64,000 nucleotides of DNA from an uncultured Collinsella sp. (GTDB lineage Bacteria > Actinomycetota > Coriobacteriia > Coriobacteriales > Coriobacteriaceae): contig CAAEEB010000043.1 in NCBI GenBank assembly GCA_900754745.1, forward strand, positions 15,308-79,307, written 5' to 3'. Below are positions 25,419 through 35,577 of the stretch, one piece after another. Numbering within the stretch: position 1 is the first letter of the stretch; each line of letters begins with the position of its first letter. A program made the position numbers and the translations under genes. Below the pieces are notes generated by a model, which had not been told where the DNA came from, did not search any database, and worked only from the letters and a program-made list of their open reading frames with translations.

Positions 25419-25457
25419 GCATACACCCCTCCCGCGGCTGACAGACCGCGCGGCATC

Positions 25458-26714
25458 CTATCCAACCGTCTTCGCGCACGCGTATGCGCGCGAAGACCTT
25501 CCCCGCACCACATGCACGCAGCGACCCGCGGCGAGCATGAGGTGCGGATTGCCCCTGGCGAGCAGGGCATGGAGTGCGCGCGAGACGCATCCCGACCTCG
25601 CCGGAGCCTCGACGATGAGTTCACGATACAGAGGGTCTGCCGTGAGCTCGGCGCAAAACGCACGGCGGGCCGCCACGTCCATGCCCGCCCGCTCGTCGAA
25701 CGTGCGCTCGATGGCGCTCAGCACGTACCGCGCAAACCTAAAGCCCAAGCGTGAACGAGCGTCGGTACTGTCCAGGCCCCAACCGCGCAGCAGCTCGAAC
25801 AACTCCGCCACGCGCCTGCGGTGCACCTCGTAATAGCACGGCACGAATTTGTTCGTAAGGTTTACATTCTCGCGTTTCTGATAGCGATAAAGCGGACGAC
25901 ATATCACGGCGGCCGAACCCACACGACGCGCAACCTCGATATTGAAGCAGACGTCCTCGATGAGCGGTACATCCTCGAACGAGAGGCCATCGAGCACCTC
26001 TCGGCGGTAGACCTTGTTCCAAGCGTACCCGAAGAGCGTTAGCTCCTCGAGGTCGAGAATGCTCGAGCGGTATTCATCGCGATCCAGCAGAAACGCGCTT
26101 CGCGCCGCGGCAAGCTCGATAGCCGCAGGAGAATCCGCTGCAACGACGTGACACGTGGGGGCATCGAGGTCATCCGTGCTGAAGACTGCGCCGTCCAGCG
26201 CCGGCACAAGCTCTCGCGTACCCGTAACGGCCCCGTTGTCAGCGCGGTATTCCTCGCGACAACCAAACACGACGACATCGCACAGGGTATTCGGGCGAAG
26301 CGGAAAGCTCGCAGGACCGACGACGCCTCCCATAGGAACACCAGCACCCATGGCTATGGCCGCGCGACACTCCTCGAGAAGCTCGGGGTCGTACGTGTCA
26401 TCTGGGTCGGGCATCCATACGTAGAAGCCGCATGCCGCCGCGATGCCGGTATTGCGCGCGCCGGACAGGCCTTGGTTCTCCTTGTGGCGCACAAGACGAA
26501 TACGCGCGTCTTGTGCAGCGGCCGCCTCCACGATCCTAGCCACGTTATCGGGAGAGGCGTCGTCAACGCAGATGAGCTCCCAGTCCGCACACGTTTGAGC
26601 ACGGACGCACGCTATGGCATCGGGCAGGTAGGCCGCCACGCCATAGCAGGGCATGATGATGGAAAAGAAGGGGCGGCGCTCGCTCGCGGCCGCCTCGTCG
26701 CACGCACCGGACAT
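25458..26714 (-). CDS. GT2 glycosyltransferase
   Basis: 418 residues. GT-A domain begins FFSIIMPCYGVAAYLPDAI; CVDDASPDN, GLSGARNTGIA and MPDPDDTYDPELL follow. An insert of about 80 residues (~125-205) between the DPDD site and the acceptor-binding part makes it longer than its neighbours. It starts one base after the ABC ATPase stop, so the two are co-translated. Confidence 0.88.
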   Translation of the reverse strand: MSGACDEAAASERRPFFSIIMPCYGVAAYLPDAIACVRAQTCADWELICVDDASPDNVARIVEAAAAQDARIRLVRHKENQGLSGARNTGIAAACGFYVWMPDPDDTYDPELLEECRAAIAMGAGVPMGGVVGPASFPLRPNTLCDVVVFGCREEYRADNGAVTGTRELVPALDGAVFSTDDLDAPTCHVVAADSPAAIELAAARSAFLLDRDEYRSSILDLEELTLFGYAWNKVYRREVLDGLSFEDVPLIEDVCFNIEVARRVGSAAVICRPLYRYQKRENVNLTNKFVPCYYEVHRRRVAELFELLRGWGLDSTDARSRLGFRFARYVLSAIERTFDERAGMDVAARRAFCAELTADPLYRELIVEAPARSGCVSRALHALLARGNPHLMLAAGRCVHVVRGRSSRAYACAKTVG

Positions 26715-26715
26715 G

Positions 26716-27471
26716 CTAGTCGAACTGCGCCTTGTAAGCCGCGCAGACCTCGTCCACCGGACCGATCATGCGCTCGTGGCCCTTCTCGATCCACACCGCG
26801 GAGGTGCAGATGCGCTCCACCTGCTCGATGGAATGGCTCACGAACAACACGGTCACGTTGCCGGAATCTATGAAGCTCTGGATGCGGCGCTCGCACTTCT
26901 GCTGGAAAAACACGTCGCCCACGGAGAGCGTCTCATCGACGATGAGGATGTCGGGCTCCACCACGGTGGCGATGGCGAACGCGATACGCGCCACCATACC
27001 CGAGGAGTAGTTCTTCATGGGCATGTCGAGGAAGTCGCGCAGCTCGGCGAAGTCCACGATCTGGTCGAGGTGCTCCTCCATGAACTGCTTGGAGTAACCC
27101 AGGAGGGCGCCGTTGAGAAAAATGTTCTCGCGCGCGGTGAGCTCGAGGTCGAAGCCGGCGCCCAGCTCGATGAGCGGCGCGATGTTACCGCGCACGGTCA
27201 CGGAACCATGCGTGGGCTCGAGCACGCCGGCGATGATCTTGAGCATGGTGGACTTACCTGAACCGTTGGTTCCCACCAGGCCGATGACCTCGCCCTTCTT
27301 AACCTTGAAGCTCACGTGCTCCAGAGCATGGAACTCCTTGAAGAACAACTCGTGGCGCATGAGCTTAATGAAATACTCCTTGAGGGAGTTGAGCTGCTCG
27401 CTGGCCATGTTGAAAACCATCGTGACGTCGTCGACCTCGATGGCGTACTCGGTGTTGGTAGCGTCTGCCAT
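26716..27471 (-). CDS. tagH: Teichoic-acid/polysaccharide ABC exporter ATPase (TagH/Wzt type)
   Basis: 251 residues: Walker A GTNGSGKST, signature NYSSGMVARIAF, Walker B ILIVDETLSVGD, H-loop FVSHSIEQVERI. It ends soon after the ATPase core, without the carbohydrate-binding C-terminal domain of chain-length-controlling Wzt proteins. With the permease it exports an undecaprenyl-linked glycan. A decayed copy of the same gene lies at 21039-21406. Symbol by family; could equally be called wzt. Confidence 0.88.
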   Translation of the reverse strand: MADATNTEYAIEVDDVTMVFNMASEQLNSLKEYFIKLMRHELFFKEFHALEHVSFKVKKGEVIGLVGTNGSGKSTMLKIIAGVLEPTHGSVTVRGNIAPLIELGAGFDLELTARENIFLNGALLGYSKQFMEEHLDQIVDFAELRDFLDMPMKNYSSGMVARIAFAIATVVEPDILIVDETLSVGDVFFQQKCERRIQSFIDSGNVTVLFVSHSIEQVERICTSAVWIEKGHERMIGPVDEVCAAYKAQFD

Positions 27472-27480
27472 GGTTCCGCC

Positions 27481-28293
27481 TTAGACGTAGAGGATGAACT
27501 TGTGCTCGGTCTTCTTGAACACGAAGATACCGATGATGAGTGCGATGATGGCCCACGCGATGCACATGAGGAGCACCGTGGGCGTTGGGTTCTGCTGCCA
27601 CAGGAAGATGTCACGCATGAACTCGAGATAGTTGTACATGGGGTTTATCTTCACCAGCATGATGATCCAGTGCGGGGCGCCCTTGTCGATAAGCAGGGAG
27701 AGGTCCCAAAAGATGGGCGTGAGGTAGGTCCACGCGATGATGACGACGCCCCACAGGTGGATAATGTCGCGGAAGAAGACGGAGAGCGCGCCAATGGCCA
27801 TGCCCACGCCAATGCAAAAGAGCATCAGCAAGAACAGGCACAGGGGCAGCCAGATGAAGTGCCACGTGGGCATAACCTGGAAGAACAGCATGACGATGGC
27901 CACGGCGATGAGCGAGAAAGCGAAGTTCACGAGCGCGAACAAGACCTTCTGCACCGGGAAGATGTACCGGTTGACCTTGACCTTCTTGAGCAGAGGCGCG
28001 GCGTTGATGATGCTCGTGAGCGCCGCGTTGGTGGAGTCACTCATGAGCGAGAACGTCACGTTGCCCACGATGAGGTAGAGCGGGAAGTTGGGGACGTTGC
28101 TGCCAAACATGTAAGAGAACACGATGGACATGACGATCATCATGAGCAACGGGTTGAGAACGCTCCACAACACGCCGAGGAAACTACGGCGGTACTTGAG
28201 CTTGAAGTCCTTGGTGACGAGCTGCTCGAGGATGAGCAGGTCCTTCTTATACGGACGCGGGGCCTTTTCGGTTGCGAGAGTCTGTGAGGACAC
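27481..28293 (-). CDS. tagG: Polysaccharide ABC exporter permease (TagG/Wzm type)
   Basis: 270 residues, ABC-2 family with six predicted membrane segments. The cytoplasmic N-terminus RPYKKDLLILEQLVTKDFKL and the segment FLGVLWSVLNPLLMM are typical. Starts with GTG 28293 after GGAGG and lies 9 bp ahead of the ATPase gene. Confidence 0.9.
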   Translation of the reverse strand: MSSQTLATEKAPRPYKKDLLILEQLVTKDFKLKYRRSFLGVLWSVLNPLLMMIVMSIVFSYMFGSNVPNFPLYLIVGNVTFSLMSDSTNAALTSIINAAPLLKKVKVNRYIFPVQKVLFALVNFAFSLIAVAIVMLFFQVMPTWHFIWLPLCLFLLMLFCIGVGMAIGALSVFFRDIIHLWGVVIIAWTYLTPIFWDLSLLIDKGAPHWIIMLVKINPMYNYLEFMRDIFLWQQNPTPTVLLMCIAWAIIALIIGIFVFKKTEHKFILYV

Positions 28294-28450
28294 CGACGAC
28301 GCCTCCCTATTGATTGCACGTTAGCGGCAGATGCCGCCCTTGCCGAACAACGTATGATAACACAGGGGCGCTTGCGCGATTTCTTGCCTCGACGAGCTGC
28401 ATACAATCAGGAGAGTCGGGTGCGCGCTCATGAGAACACAAGCAGGACCC

Positions 28451-29587
28451 CTACCCCTTTGCGTTCTCCTTGGCTCGACGGGCGGCGACCGCCTTGCCGT
28501 TCGCAAAACCACCGACCTTGCGCAGCAGGCCGCGAACGCCATTGCTCTTCACGAAGAAGCGCGTCTCGCTCGCGAAGTACTTCACGCGCGGCCACACCGG
28601 CACGCGTCGGCCAGCTATGCCCATCTGCTCCAGGTAGAAGCGCTTGCGCTTGGGGGAAAGCTTGGGATGCCCCAGCACAATCTCAGTGTCCATGCGCGAG
28701 AACACACGGCGTGTACCGTCCTTCACGATGGGGTTCTCCCAGCCATCGTCCACGATTCCGCCGTGGATGTAATTGAAGCCGCGCATGTAGTGCGCCTCGA
28801 GGATACCGCGGTCGGTCACGTGCAATCGCTCCAGGATGTCCGTCATGTCGCACCAACGGTCGAACGGCAGGGCGACCGCGCTGTCCTTCTTATGGTTGTA
28901 CGTGGCGCCGGGCAGGTCGCAGCGGTAGTGGTAGAACGCCTCGTCGAACGTCATGATTGCCTTGGCCTGGCAGAACGACTCGATAAGGAACGGGTTGTCC
29001 GCCCACCCGGCACCCGGGTACGGAATGAAGCGAATACTGCGCTCGTTCAGGAAGTCGCGACGGTAGATGGCGCTCCAGATGCTGGGGTGCTGCTCCACCA
29101 TGATGGGCAGGTCGGTCAGGGTCACGGGACGTGTGGTGTTGGGCAGGCGGTGCGCCAACACGCACTGCTGCTCGTACTGCGTTGAAGGGTCATCCCAGTC
29201 GTGCACATCGATCCACGGGCACTTGACGATGTCCACCGGCACATCCACCATGGCTGCGCGCGCAAGCATGCGTTCGTACATGGCCGGGTCGATCCAGTCG
29301 TCCGGCTCGATGATGGAAACCCACTCGCCGCGGGCCATCTCCAGGCCTCGGTTGCACGTGGCGCCATAGCCCTCGTTGGGCTTGTCGACCACAACCACGC
29401 GCGGATCGCGTGCCTCGAACTCGCGCAGGATCGCGAGCGAGCCATCCTTAGAGCCATCGTTCAGGCAGATGACCTCGAGCTCGCGGTGCGTCTGGGAAAG
29501 AATGCTTTTCAGGCACTGGGCGAGGTACTTCTCCACGTTGCACACGGGAATGATGACGGAAACGAGCGCGCGAGCGTCGGATTTCAT
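28451..29587 (-). CDS. GT2 glycosyltransferase
   Basis: 378 residues. GT-A domain: VSVIIPVCNVEKYLAQCL, CLNDGSKDGS, GYGATCNRGLEMA and IIEPDDWIDPAMY. C-terminal ~130 residues are helical and rich in basic residues at the very end, which may touch the membrane. Lies 157 bp before the ABC permease in the same direction, and diverges from the two-domain transferase at 29783. Confidence 0.88.
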   Translation of the reverse strand: MKSDARALVSVIIPVCNVEKYLAQCLKSILSQTHRELEVICLNDGSKDGSLAILREFEARDPRVVVVDKPNEGYGATCNRGLEMARGEWVSIIEPDDWIDPAMYERMLARAAMVDVPVDIVKCPWIDVHDWDDPSTQYEQQCVLAHRLPNTTRPVTLTDLPIMVEQHPSIWSAIYRRDFLNERSIRFIPYPGAGWADNPFLIESFCQAKAIMTFDEAFYHYRCDLPGATYNHKKDSAVALPFDRWCDMTDILERLHVTDRGILEAHYMRGFNYIHGGIVDDGWENPIVKDGTRRVFSRMDTEIVLGHPKLSPKRKRFYLEQMGIAGRRVPVWPRVKYFASETRFFVKSNGVRGLLRKVGGFANGKAVAARRAKENAKG

Positions 29588-29782
29588 GCAGAACGACCTT
29601 TCGGGGACATGGCGGTTGGGCGCACCAAGGAGCGCCGCCGCATTCGTATCTGAACAAGGATACCAAGGAAGCCCAGCGCGCGCTCCCCTTTGCTATCATT
29701 TGACCCGAATCACCAAACCTCTCGTCGCGGGCGCACACCGTAGCCCCGGCGCTTCTAGCACGCTTGCAGATCGGATATTCAC

Positions 29783-31768
29783 ATGACCGTTTCGTCCATC
29801 ACCGCAACCATCGCCCAAGTATTCGAGGCCGATGGAGGCCGGGTAGTCTACCGAGCAGAGCTGAAGGGCTGCGGAAACGCGCTGCCCGATCCCGCGGACT
29901 TTGCCCTTACCGCCAAGAACGGCACGCCCCTCGGCGCGCATGCGGAATTCTTCATCCTGGAGCCCCAGGCCAAAGGAGCCAACCCCGTCCTCTCGATCAA
30001 GGTCGATGGATCCGCTGCCAACTTCGCCCTCACCTACCAGGGCCGCGCACTCGACACCATGACCGGGCGTCGTCGCGAGCGCATGCGTATCCGCCGCGAC
30101 CTCGACATGGTGAATCCCAGCATCGACGGCGCGTACGCGAGCTACCCCAAGCCCCAACCCCTGCCGGAGGGCTCCATCCCCCAAGACTTCCACCCACTCG
30201 TGAGCATCATCTGTCCCCTGTACAACACGCCGCTGCCCTACCTGCGCGACATGATCAACTCGGTGCTCGCGCAGACCTATACCTCCTGGGAGCTCGTGCT
30301 GGTAAACGCGAGCCCGGACAACGAGGGCATGCAGGAAGCACTGGCCACCTACGCGGACCCGCGCATCAAGACCATTGACTTCCCCGAGAACCTAGGCATC
30401 GCCGGCAATACCAACATAGGCATTCGCGCCGCCACGGGCGACTACGTGGCTTTTGCCGACCACGACGACACGCTCTCGCCCTACGTGCTCGAGCGCTATA
30501 TGGCTTTCGCGGCCCAGCACCCCGATGCCGACCTGTTCTATTGCGATGAGGACAACTTCGAGAAAGACGATGACGCCGGCTACGCGCCGCGCTTCAAGCC
30601 GGACTTCAACCGTGACCTTCTGTACTCGTATAACTACGTGGTGCACATGCTCATGGTGAGCCGATACGTGCTGGGCCGCGTGGAGCTTTCGGGCGACGAG
30701 ATGTCTGGTGCGCAGGACTACGACCTTTCGCTCAAGGCCGCCGAGCATGCCCGCCGCATCTGCCACATTCCCGAGGTCCTCTACCACTGGCGCGTGCACG
30801 CCGGCTCCACCAACGGCGGCGTTATGGAGTCAAAGCCCTATGCCATCGCCGCCGGCGAGCGGGCACTCAACGCGCACTTCCAACGCCGCGGAATCGCCGC
30901 GACCGCCCACGCCACGGACATCCCCTGCGTCTACCGTGTGGACTACGCGCCCAACGGCAAGAGCGTTGACGCCGTGGTCATGAGCCTAGACACCATGCGC
31001 ACCGAACGCGCCCTAGCATCCATCGAGCACCTAGACGGGATTGCGGGCACGGTCGCGGTCGCGCATCCCAAAAGCCTCAAGGCAGTAGCCGAGCACGCGC
31101 TCGACGCGCTCGATAGCGAGCTCATCCTCTTCGCCACGGATGCCGTGGAGTTCACCGACCCCGCCTGCGCAAAGACCCTCGCAACCTACTTCTGCCGCAA
31201 GGAGGTGGGCGCGGCCTACCCCAAGCTCTTCTACCCCGACGGCCTGGTGGCCCAAGCCGGCACAGTGCTTCTGAACGACGGGTGCCCGGTAGCGCCCAAC
31301 CGCAACTTCGTGGACAACATGGGCGGAGGCTATGCGGGCCTCGCCGAGGTGACATACGATACGAGCATCTCCACCCCGGACGCCTTCATGGTGCGCCGTG
31401 CAGACCTGCAAGCCGTGGTAAACAGGATGCGCGAACACGGCGACCTGCTCACCGAGGCTATGGAGCTCTCGTTCCTCCTACGCGAGATGAACCGGGTCGT
31501 GGTGAGCACCGCGCATGCACGCGCCACCACCCATGGCAGCTCCTACATGGAAGCCCGCGACCTCAGCGCCGCCTACGGAAGCACCCACGCCCTACACCGC
31601 CTGTGGCGCCGCTGGCCCTCCATGCGTGCCGACGTACTCGCGAATCCCAATGTTGAGTATACGAGCGGCTATCCGCGTCTCAACATCGAGCGAAACGAGG
31701 ACGCCGAGACCAAGCGAATCTACACTAGAGGGGTTCTCTCAAGCATCAAACACCGCATCTTGGGATAG
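29783..31768 (+). CDS. Large GT2 glycosyltransferase with accessory N-terminal domain and second GT-like domain
   Basis: 661 residues. ~1-95 is a beta-rich domain of the kind found before GT2 domains in rhamnan-type enzymes. ~140-390 is a complete GT2: LVSIICPLYNTPLPYLRDM, GNTNIGIRAATGDYVAF, DHDDTLSPYVLE and VLYHWRVHAGSTN. ~395-600 looks like a second, degenerate GT2 (start of a VVMSLD strand, AYPKLFYPDGLVAQAG near the middle). It is the only plus-strand gene between 22.5 and 45.7 kb and probably shares a bidirectional promoter with 28451-29587. Confidence 0.85.
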   Translation: MTVSSITATIAQVFEADGGRVVYRAELKGCGNALPDPADFALTAKNGTPLGAHAEFFILEPQAKGANPVLSIKVDGSAANFALTYQGRALDTMTGRRRERMRIRRDLDMVNPSIDGAYASYPKPQPLPEGSIPQDFHPLVSIICPLYNTPLPYLRDMINSVLAQTYTSWELVLVNASPDNEGMQEALATYADPRIKTIDFPENLGIAGNTNIGIRAATGDYVAFADHDDTLSPYVLERYMAFAAQHPDADLFYCDEDNFEKDDDAGYAPRFKPDFNRDLLYSYNYVVHMLMVSRYVLGRVELSGDEMSGAQDYDLSLKAAEHARRICHIPEVLYHWRVHAGSTNGGVMESKPYAIAAGERALNAHFQRRGIAATAHATDIPCVYRVDYAPNGKSVDAVVMSLDTMRTERALASIEHLDGIAGTVAVAHPKSLKAVAEHALDALDSELILFATDAVEFTDPACAKTLATYFCRKEVGAAYPKLFYPDGLVAQAGTVLLNDGCPVAPNRNFVDNMGGGYAGLAEVTYDTSISTPDAFMVRRADLQAVVNRMREHGDLLTEAMELSFLLREMNRVVVSTAHARATTHGSSYMEARDLSAAYGSTHALHRLWRRWPSMRADVLANPNVEYTSGYPRLNIERNEDAETKRIYTRGVLSSIKHRILG

Positions 31769-31789
31769 TCACGCAATTCCACCATCACC

Positions 31790-31925
31790 AAGTTCAACCT
31801 CATGACCCCTGGTCGCGATGACGAGGACACCGCCGCAGAGCACGCGGTCAGGATCATCACGCTCGTCGTGGCCGACAACCCCGTTCCCGGCAGGAAGGCG
31901 GCGTGACATGGGCTGGAATGACGGC
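31790..31925 (+). mobile_element. IS256-family transposase tail and end
   Basis: Codons 31802-31906 encode a C-terminus ending VVADNPVPGRKAA-stop, which matches the end of another IS256-type remnant at 55747-55860 (VVADNPVPGRRVA). The following GGAATGACGGCGTTCTAGG is also shared in near-identical form. The rest of 31926-32035 shows nothing I recognise. Confidence 0.65.
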
Positions 31926-32035
31926 GTTCTAGGTGGTCCTCGGTTCCCGAGCAGCCTGCGGCTACCCTCGAGAAAAATTGTCGGATTCACTTAAGGAGTC
32001 GGCGCGATATCTATAATCGCCGCCAACGTTTAGAA

Positions 32036-32077
32036 TGCCAAAAAATCGGTCCCTCGAGACTCCTCGAGGGACCGATT
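32036..32077 (-). terminator. Terminator of the rml operon
   Basis: 16-bp minus-strand stem AATCGGTCCCTCGAG/CTCGAGGGACCGATT with a T6 run, directly past the rmlCD stop. Confidence 0.92.
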
Positions 32078-32079
32078 CA

Positions 32080-33534
32080 TTACACGAGCGTCTTGAGGTA
32101 CTCCCCCAGCTCTTCCTCCCAGTCGGGCATGTGGAAGCCGACCGACTCGAGCCTGGACAGGTCGAGCGCGGAGTGGACCGGGCGCGGGGCAATAGGGCCC
32201 TCGGCGCCGGCGTAGTAGTCGGCGGTGCTCACCGGCACGACCTTCTCGCCGTTGCCGTTGGCGGCCTCGAAGACGGCGCGGGCGATGTCGGCCCAGGACT
32301 TGACCGCACCCGAGCCGGTGCAGTTATAGGTGCCGTAGGGCGCGTGCGTCCCCAGCACGTGGAAGATGGCGGCCGCCATGTCGCGCGTGAAGGTCAGGCG
32401 GCCCAGCTGGTCGTCGACCACGGTGACCTGCTCGAGCTTGTCCTCGGGGTCGATGACGCGGTCGGAAAGGCCCCTCATGGTCTTCACGAAGTTGTGCCCC
32501 TCGCCGATGACCCAGGAGCTGCGCATGATGTAGTGGCGCGGGCACCCGGCCACGGCGATGTCGCCGGCGGCCTTGGTCTGGCCGTAGACGGACAGCGGGC
32601 TGAGGGGCTCGTCCTCGTCGTGCACCTCGGCGGTGCCGTCGAAGACGTAGTCGGAGGACACGTGCACGAGCGCGATGCCGTGCTCGGCGCACGTGCGGGC
32701 GAGCAGCGCCGGTCCCGTGGCGTTGGCGGCCCAGCACGCCTTGCGGCCCTCGGGGGTCTCCGCCCTGTCCACCGCGGTGTAGGCGCCGCAGTTGATGACG
32801 GTGCCGTAGAGCGACCAGTCGAACTTGCCGTAGGCCGCCGGGTCGGACATGTCGAAGGTGTCGATGTCGCAGTAGTCGAAGGAGCCGTTAAGGCCGCGCT
32901 CCTCGGCCATGGCGCGCACGGCGCGGCCCAGCTGGCCGTTGCAGCCGGTCACGAGCGTGCGGCGCGGGGCCATGGGCAGGGCGTCAGCGAGCATCGGGTG
33001 CGCCCTGTCGGCCTCGGAGAGCTCGCACTCCTCCAGAGGGATGGGCCACTGGATGGCGAGCTCGGGGTCGGCCAGGTTCACGAAGGTGTAGGTCTTCTTG
33101 AGCTCGAGCGACCAGTGGGCGTCCACCAGGTAGGTGTAGGCCGTGCCGTCCTCCAGGGCCTGGTAGGAGTTGCCCACGCCGCGCGGCACGAAGATGGCGC
33201 GCGAGGGGTCCAGCGTGCAGGTGAAGACCTTGCCGAAGCCCGCGCCGGGGCGGAGGTCCACCCACGCGCCGAAGACCGAGCCGGTGGCCACGGAGATGAA
33301 CTTGTCCCAGGGCTCGGCGTGGATGCCGCGCGTGACGCCCTTGTTGTCGTTAAAGGAGATGTTGTTCTGCACGAATCGCAGGTCGGGGATGCCCGCGGCC
33401 ACCATCTTCTCGCGCTGCCAGTTCTCCTTGAACCAGCCGCGGTTGTCGCCGTGGACGGGGAGGTCCACCACCTTGAGGCCGGGGATGCCGGTCTCCGTTA
33501 CGGTGAGCTGTTTCTCGAATTCAAATTCTGCCAT
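32080..33534 (-). CDS. rmlCD: Fused dTDP-4-keto-6-deoxyglucose 3,5-epimerase and dTDP-4-keto-L-rhamnose reductase
   Basis: 484 residues catalysing the last two steps of dTDP-L-rhamnose synthesis. RmlC part (~1-185): cupin fold, catalytic base His72 in TRGIHAEPWDKF, and RGVGNSYQALEDG. RmlD part (~190-484): Rossmann start RTLVTGCNGQLGRAV and the SDR Tyr-x3-Lys in SVYGQTKAAGD. In most bacteria these are separate genes; fusions occur in some Actinobacteria. Start ATG 33534 has GGAAAGGAAC upstream. The gene follows rmlB after 164 bp and ends at the terminator. Confidence 0.93.
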   Translation of the reverse strand: MAEFEFEKQLTVTETGIPGLKVVDLPVHGDNRGWFKENWQREKMVAAGIPDLRFVQNNISFNDNKGVTRGIHAEPWDKFISVATGSVFGAWVDLRPGAGFGKVFTCTLDPSRAIFVPRGVGNSYQALEDGTAYTYLVDAHWSLELKKTYTFVNLADPELAIQWPIPLEECELSEADRAHPMLADALPMAPRRTLVTGCNGQLGRAVRAMAEERGLNGSFDYCDIDTFDMSDPAAYGKFDWSLYGTVINCGAYTAVDRAETPEGRKACWAANATGPALLARTCAEHGIALVHVSSDYVFDGTAEVHDEDEPLSPLSVYGQTKAAGDIAVAGCPRHYIMRSSWVIGEGHNFVKTMRGLSDRVIDPEDKLEQVTVVDDQLGRLTFTRDMAAAIFHVLGTHAPYGTYNCTGSGAVKSWADIARAVFEAANGNGEKVVPVSTADYYAGAEGPIAPRPVHSALDLSRLESVGFHMPDWEEELGEYLKTLV

Positions 33535-33698
33535 AGGGTCCGTTCCTTTCCAAAGTCCCGGCCCGTGCGCGGCGAGCTCCCCCGGGATCATCCCCATGTC
33601 CGCAAGGGAGCCCGCCGTGCACGGGCCGAGAAGGCGTCTCGCGTACTCGGGCGCCGCCGCGAGTAGTTCGCGACGGCGCCCTCGATCAGTGTGGTAAC

Positions 33699-34730
<1,032 letters not shown>

Positions 34731-34961
34731 TTACGCAGCCTGCTGCTCAAGGCGTTCCACAAGCTGCTCTTCGGAATGAACAAACTCAAACGGTTCGTAC
34801 TCGCCGTATGCAGAAGGACGACTGATGGTAACGAGCTGAAGGTCAGACGTGCCAAAACGACCCTGTACCCTTCGCATCATCTCAACAAGCTCCTTGCCTG
34901 GTTTAACGGCCATTACCAGCGAACCTTGCTTAGAAAACCACTTAGCAACCAGATAGCGCAT
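34731..34961 (-). CDS. Small protein partnered with the RelA/SpoT-domain gene
   Basis: 76 residues from ATG 34961 (AGAAGGGAG upstream). Basic N-terminus MRYLVAKWFSKQGSLVMAV, a central QLVTISRPSAYGEYEPFEFV and an acidic coiled C-terminus. I recall short gut-bacterial proteins (DUF6718) with the SRPSAYGEY motif; that match is from memory. The gene overlaps the RelA/SpoT-domain gene by 20 bp, so the two are translationally coupled. The pairing suggests an antitoxin or a regulator of the larger protein. Confidence 0.65.
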   Translation of the reverse strand: MRYLVAKWFSKQGSLVMAVKPGKELVEMMRRVQGRFGTSDLQLVTISRPSAYGEYEPFEFVHSEEQLVERLEQQAA

Positions 34962-35553
34962 CAGCCAACTCCCTTCTGAACTCAGCTTCATCATGAATCA
35001 AACCGGCCTCGTAGCGCATTCGCAAGAAGGCACCAATCTTCGAATCAGCGGTCTTCTTATACAAATACTTGTGAAGCCAGTTGTTTAACTGCCTATCAAA
35101 GAAAGTATTGTACTGAAGCTCTATCGGATAGCAGCGAGCTTCACGCACATAATAGAGATGAACGCCACGATAACCGTCGTCTATGGCTTTTCCAGCAGAT
35201 AGATCAACAACTTTAAAATCAGAACCGCTTAACGCAAGAACGGATTCATAAGAATCAACAATGGATCGAAAGCCGAGAAGGTCATTAAAGACTTTACGCA
35301 CTTGATGATCGGGCCAATAACGGTCTAACTTAAGCTTGATAGACTGAAGAGATTTAATTCGACTGTCTATAGGCAAGTCAACCAATGCCGATTGGCCTTG
35401 ATACCACTCATTAGCTCGAAAGAGCTCATCAAGCAGGAGGTCCCGATCAAAATAGTGCAGGTTCTTCTTAAGCGATATCCCTAGCTCGCTTTTATAAGAA
35501 AGGGATGAGAGCAGCTCGACGGAGAGGCCATCGCGCTCCAGAATGTCGATCAT
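34942..35553 (-). CDS. RelA/SpoT synthetase-domain protein (small alarmone synthetase or toxSAS-like)
   Basis: 203 residues, synthetase domain only. Family residues appear in order: RIKSLQSIKLKL (Arg65, Lys67, Lys75), DLLGFRSI (Asp91, Arg96), Lys122, GYRGVHLYY (Tyr128, His132) and PIELQYNT (Glu145, Gln147). The catalytic set looks complete. There is no hydrolase, TGS or ACT domain, so this is not the housekeeping Rel. Such stand-alone domains make (p)ppGpp or, as toxSAS, pyrophosphorylate tRNA ends. Start ATG 35553 follows GAAAGGGGGCG. It sits 24 bp after rmlA and overlaps the 76-residue gene. GC is lower than in the adjacent rml genes, suggesting insertion. Confidence 0.82.
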   Translation of the reverse strand: MIDILERDGLSVELLSSLSYKSELGISLKKNLHYFDRDLLLDELFRANEWYQGQSALVDLPIDSRIKSLQSIKLKLDRYWPDHQVRKVFNDLLGFRSIVDSYESVLALSGSDFKVVDLSAGKAIDDGYRGVHLYYVREARCYPIELQYNTFFDRQLNNWLHKYLYKKTADSKIGAFLRMRYEAGLIHDEAEFRRELADALSGC

Positions 35554-35577
35554 CTCTCGCCCCCTTTCACCGGGCAA

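Noticed and set aside
32035..33666. 543-codon plus-strand frame
   Set aside because: Antisense to the rmlCD gene, which has intact active-site motifs; no ribosome site of its own.
34731..35553. The RelA/SpoT-domain gene as the housekeeping Rel enzyme
   Set aside because: No HD hydrolase, TGS or ACT domain, and only 203 residues.
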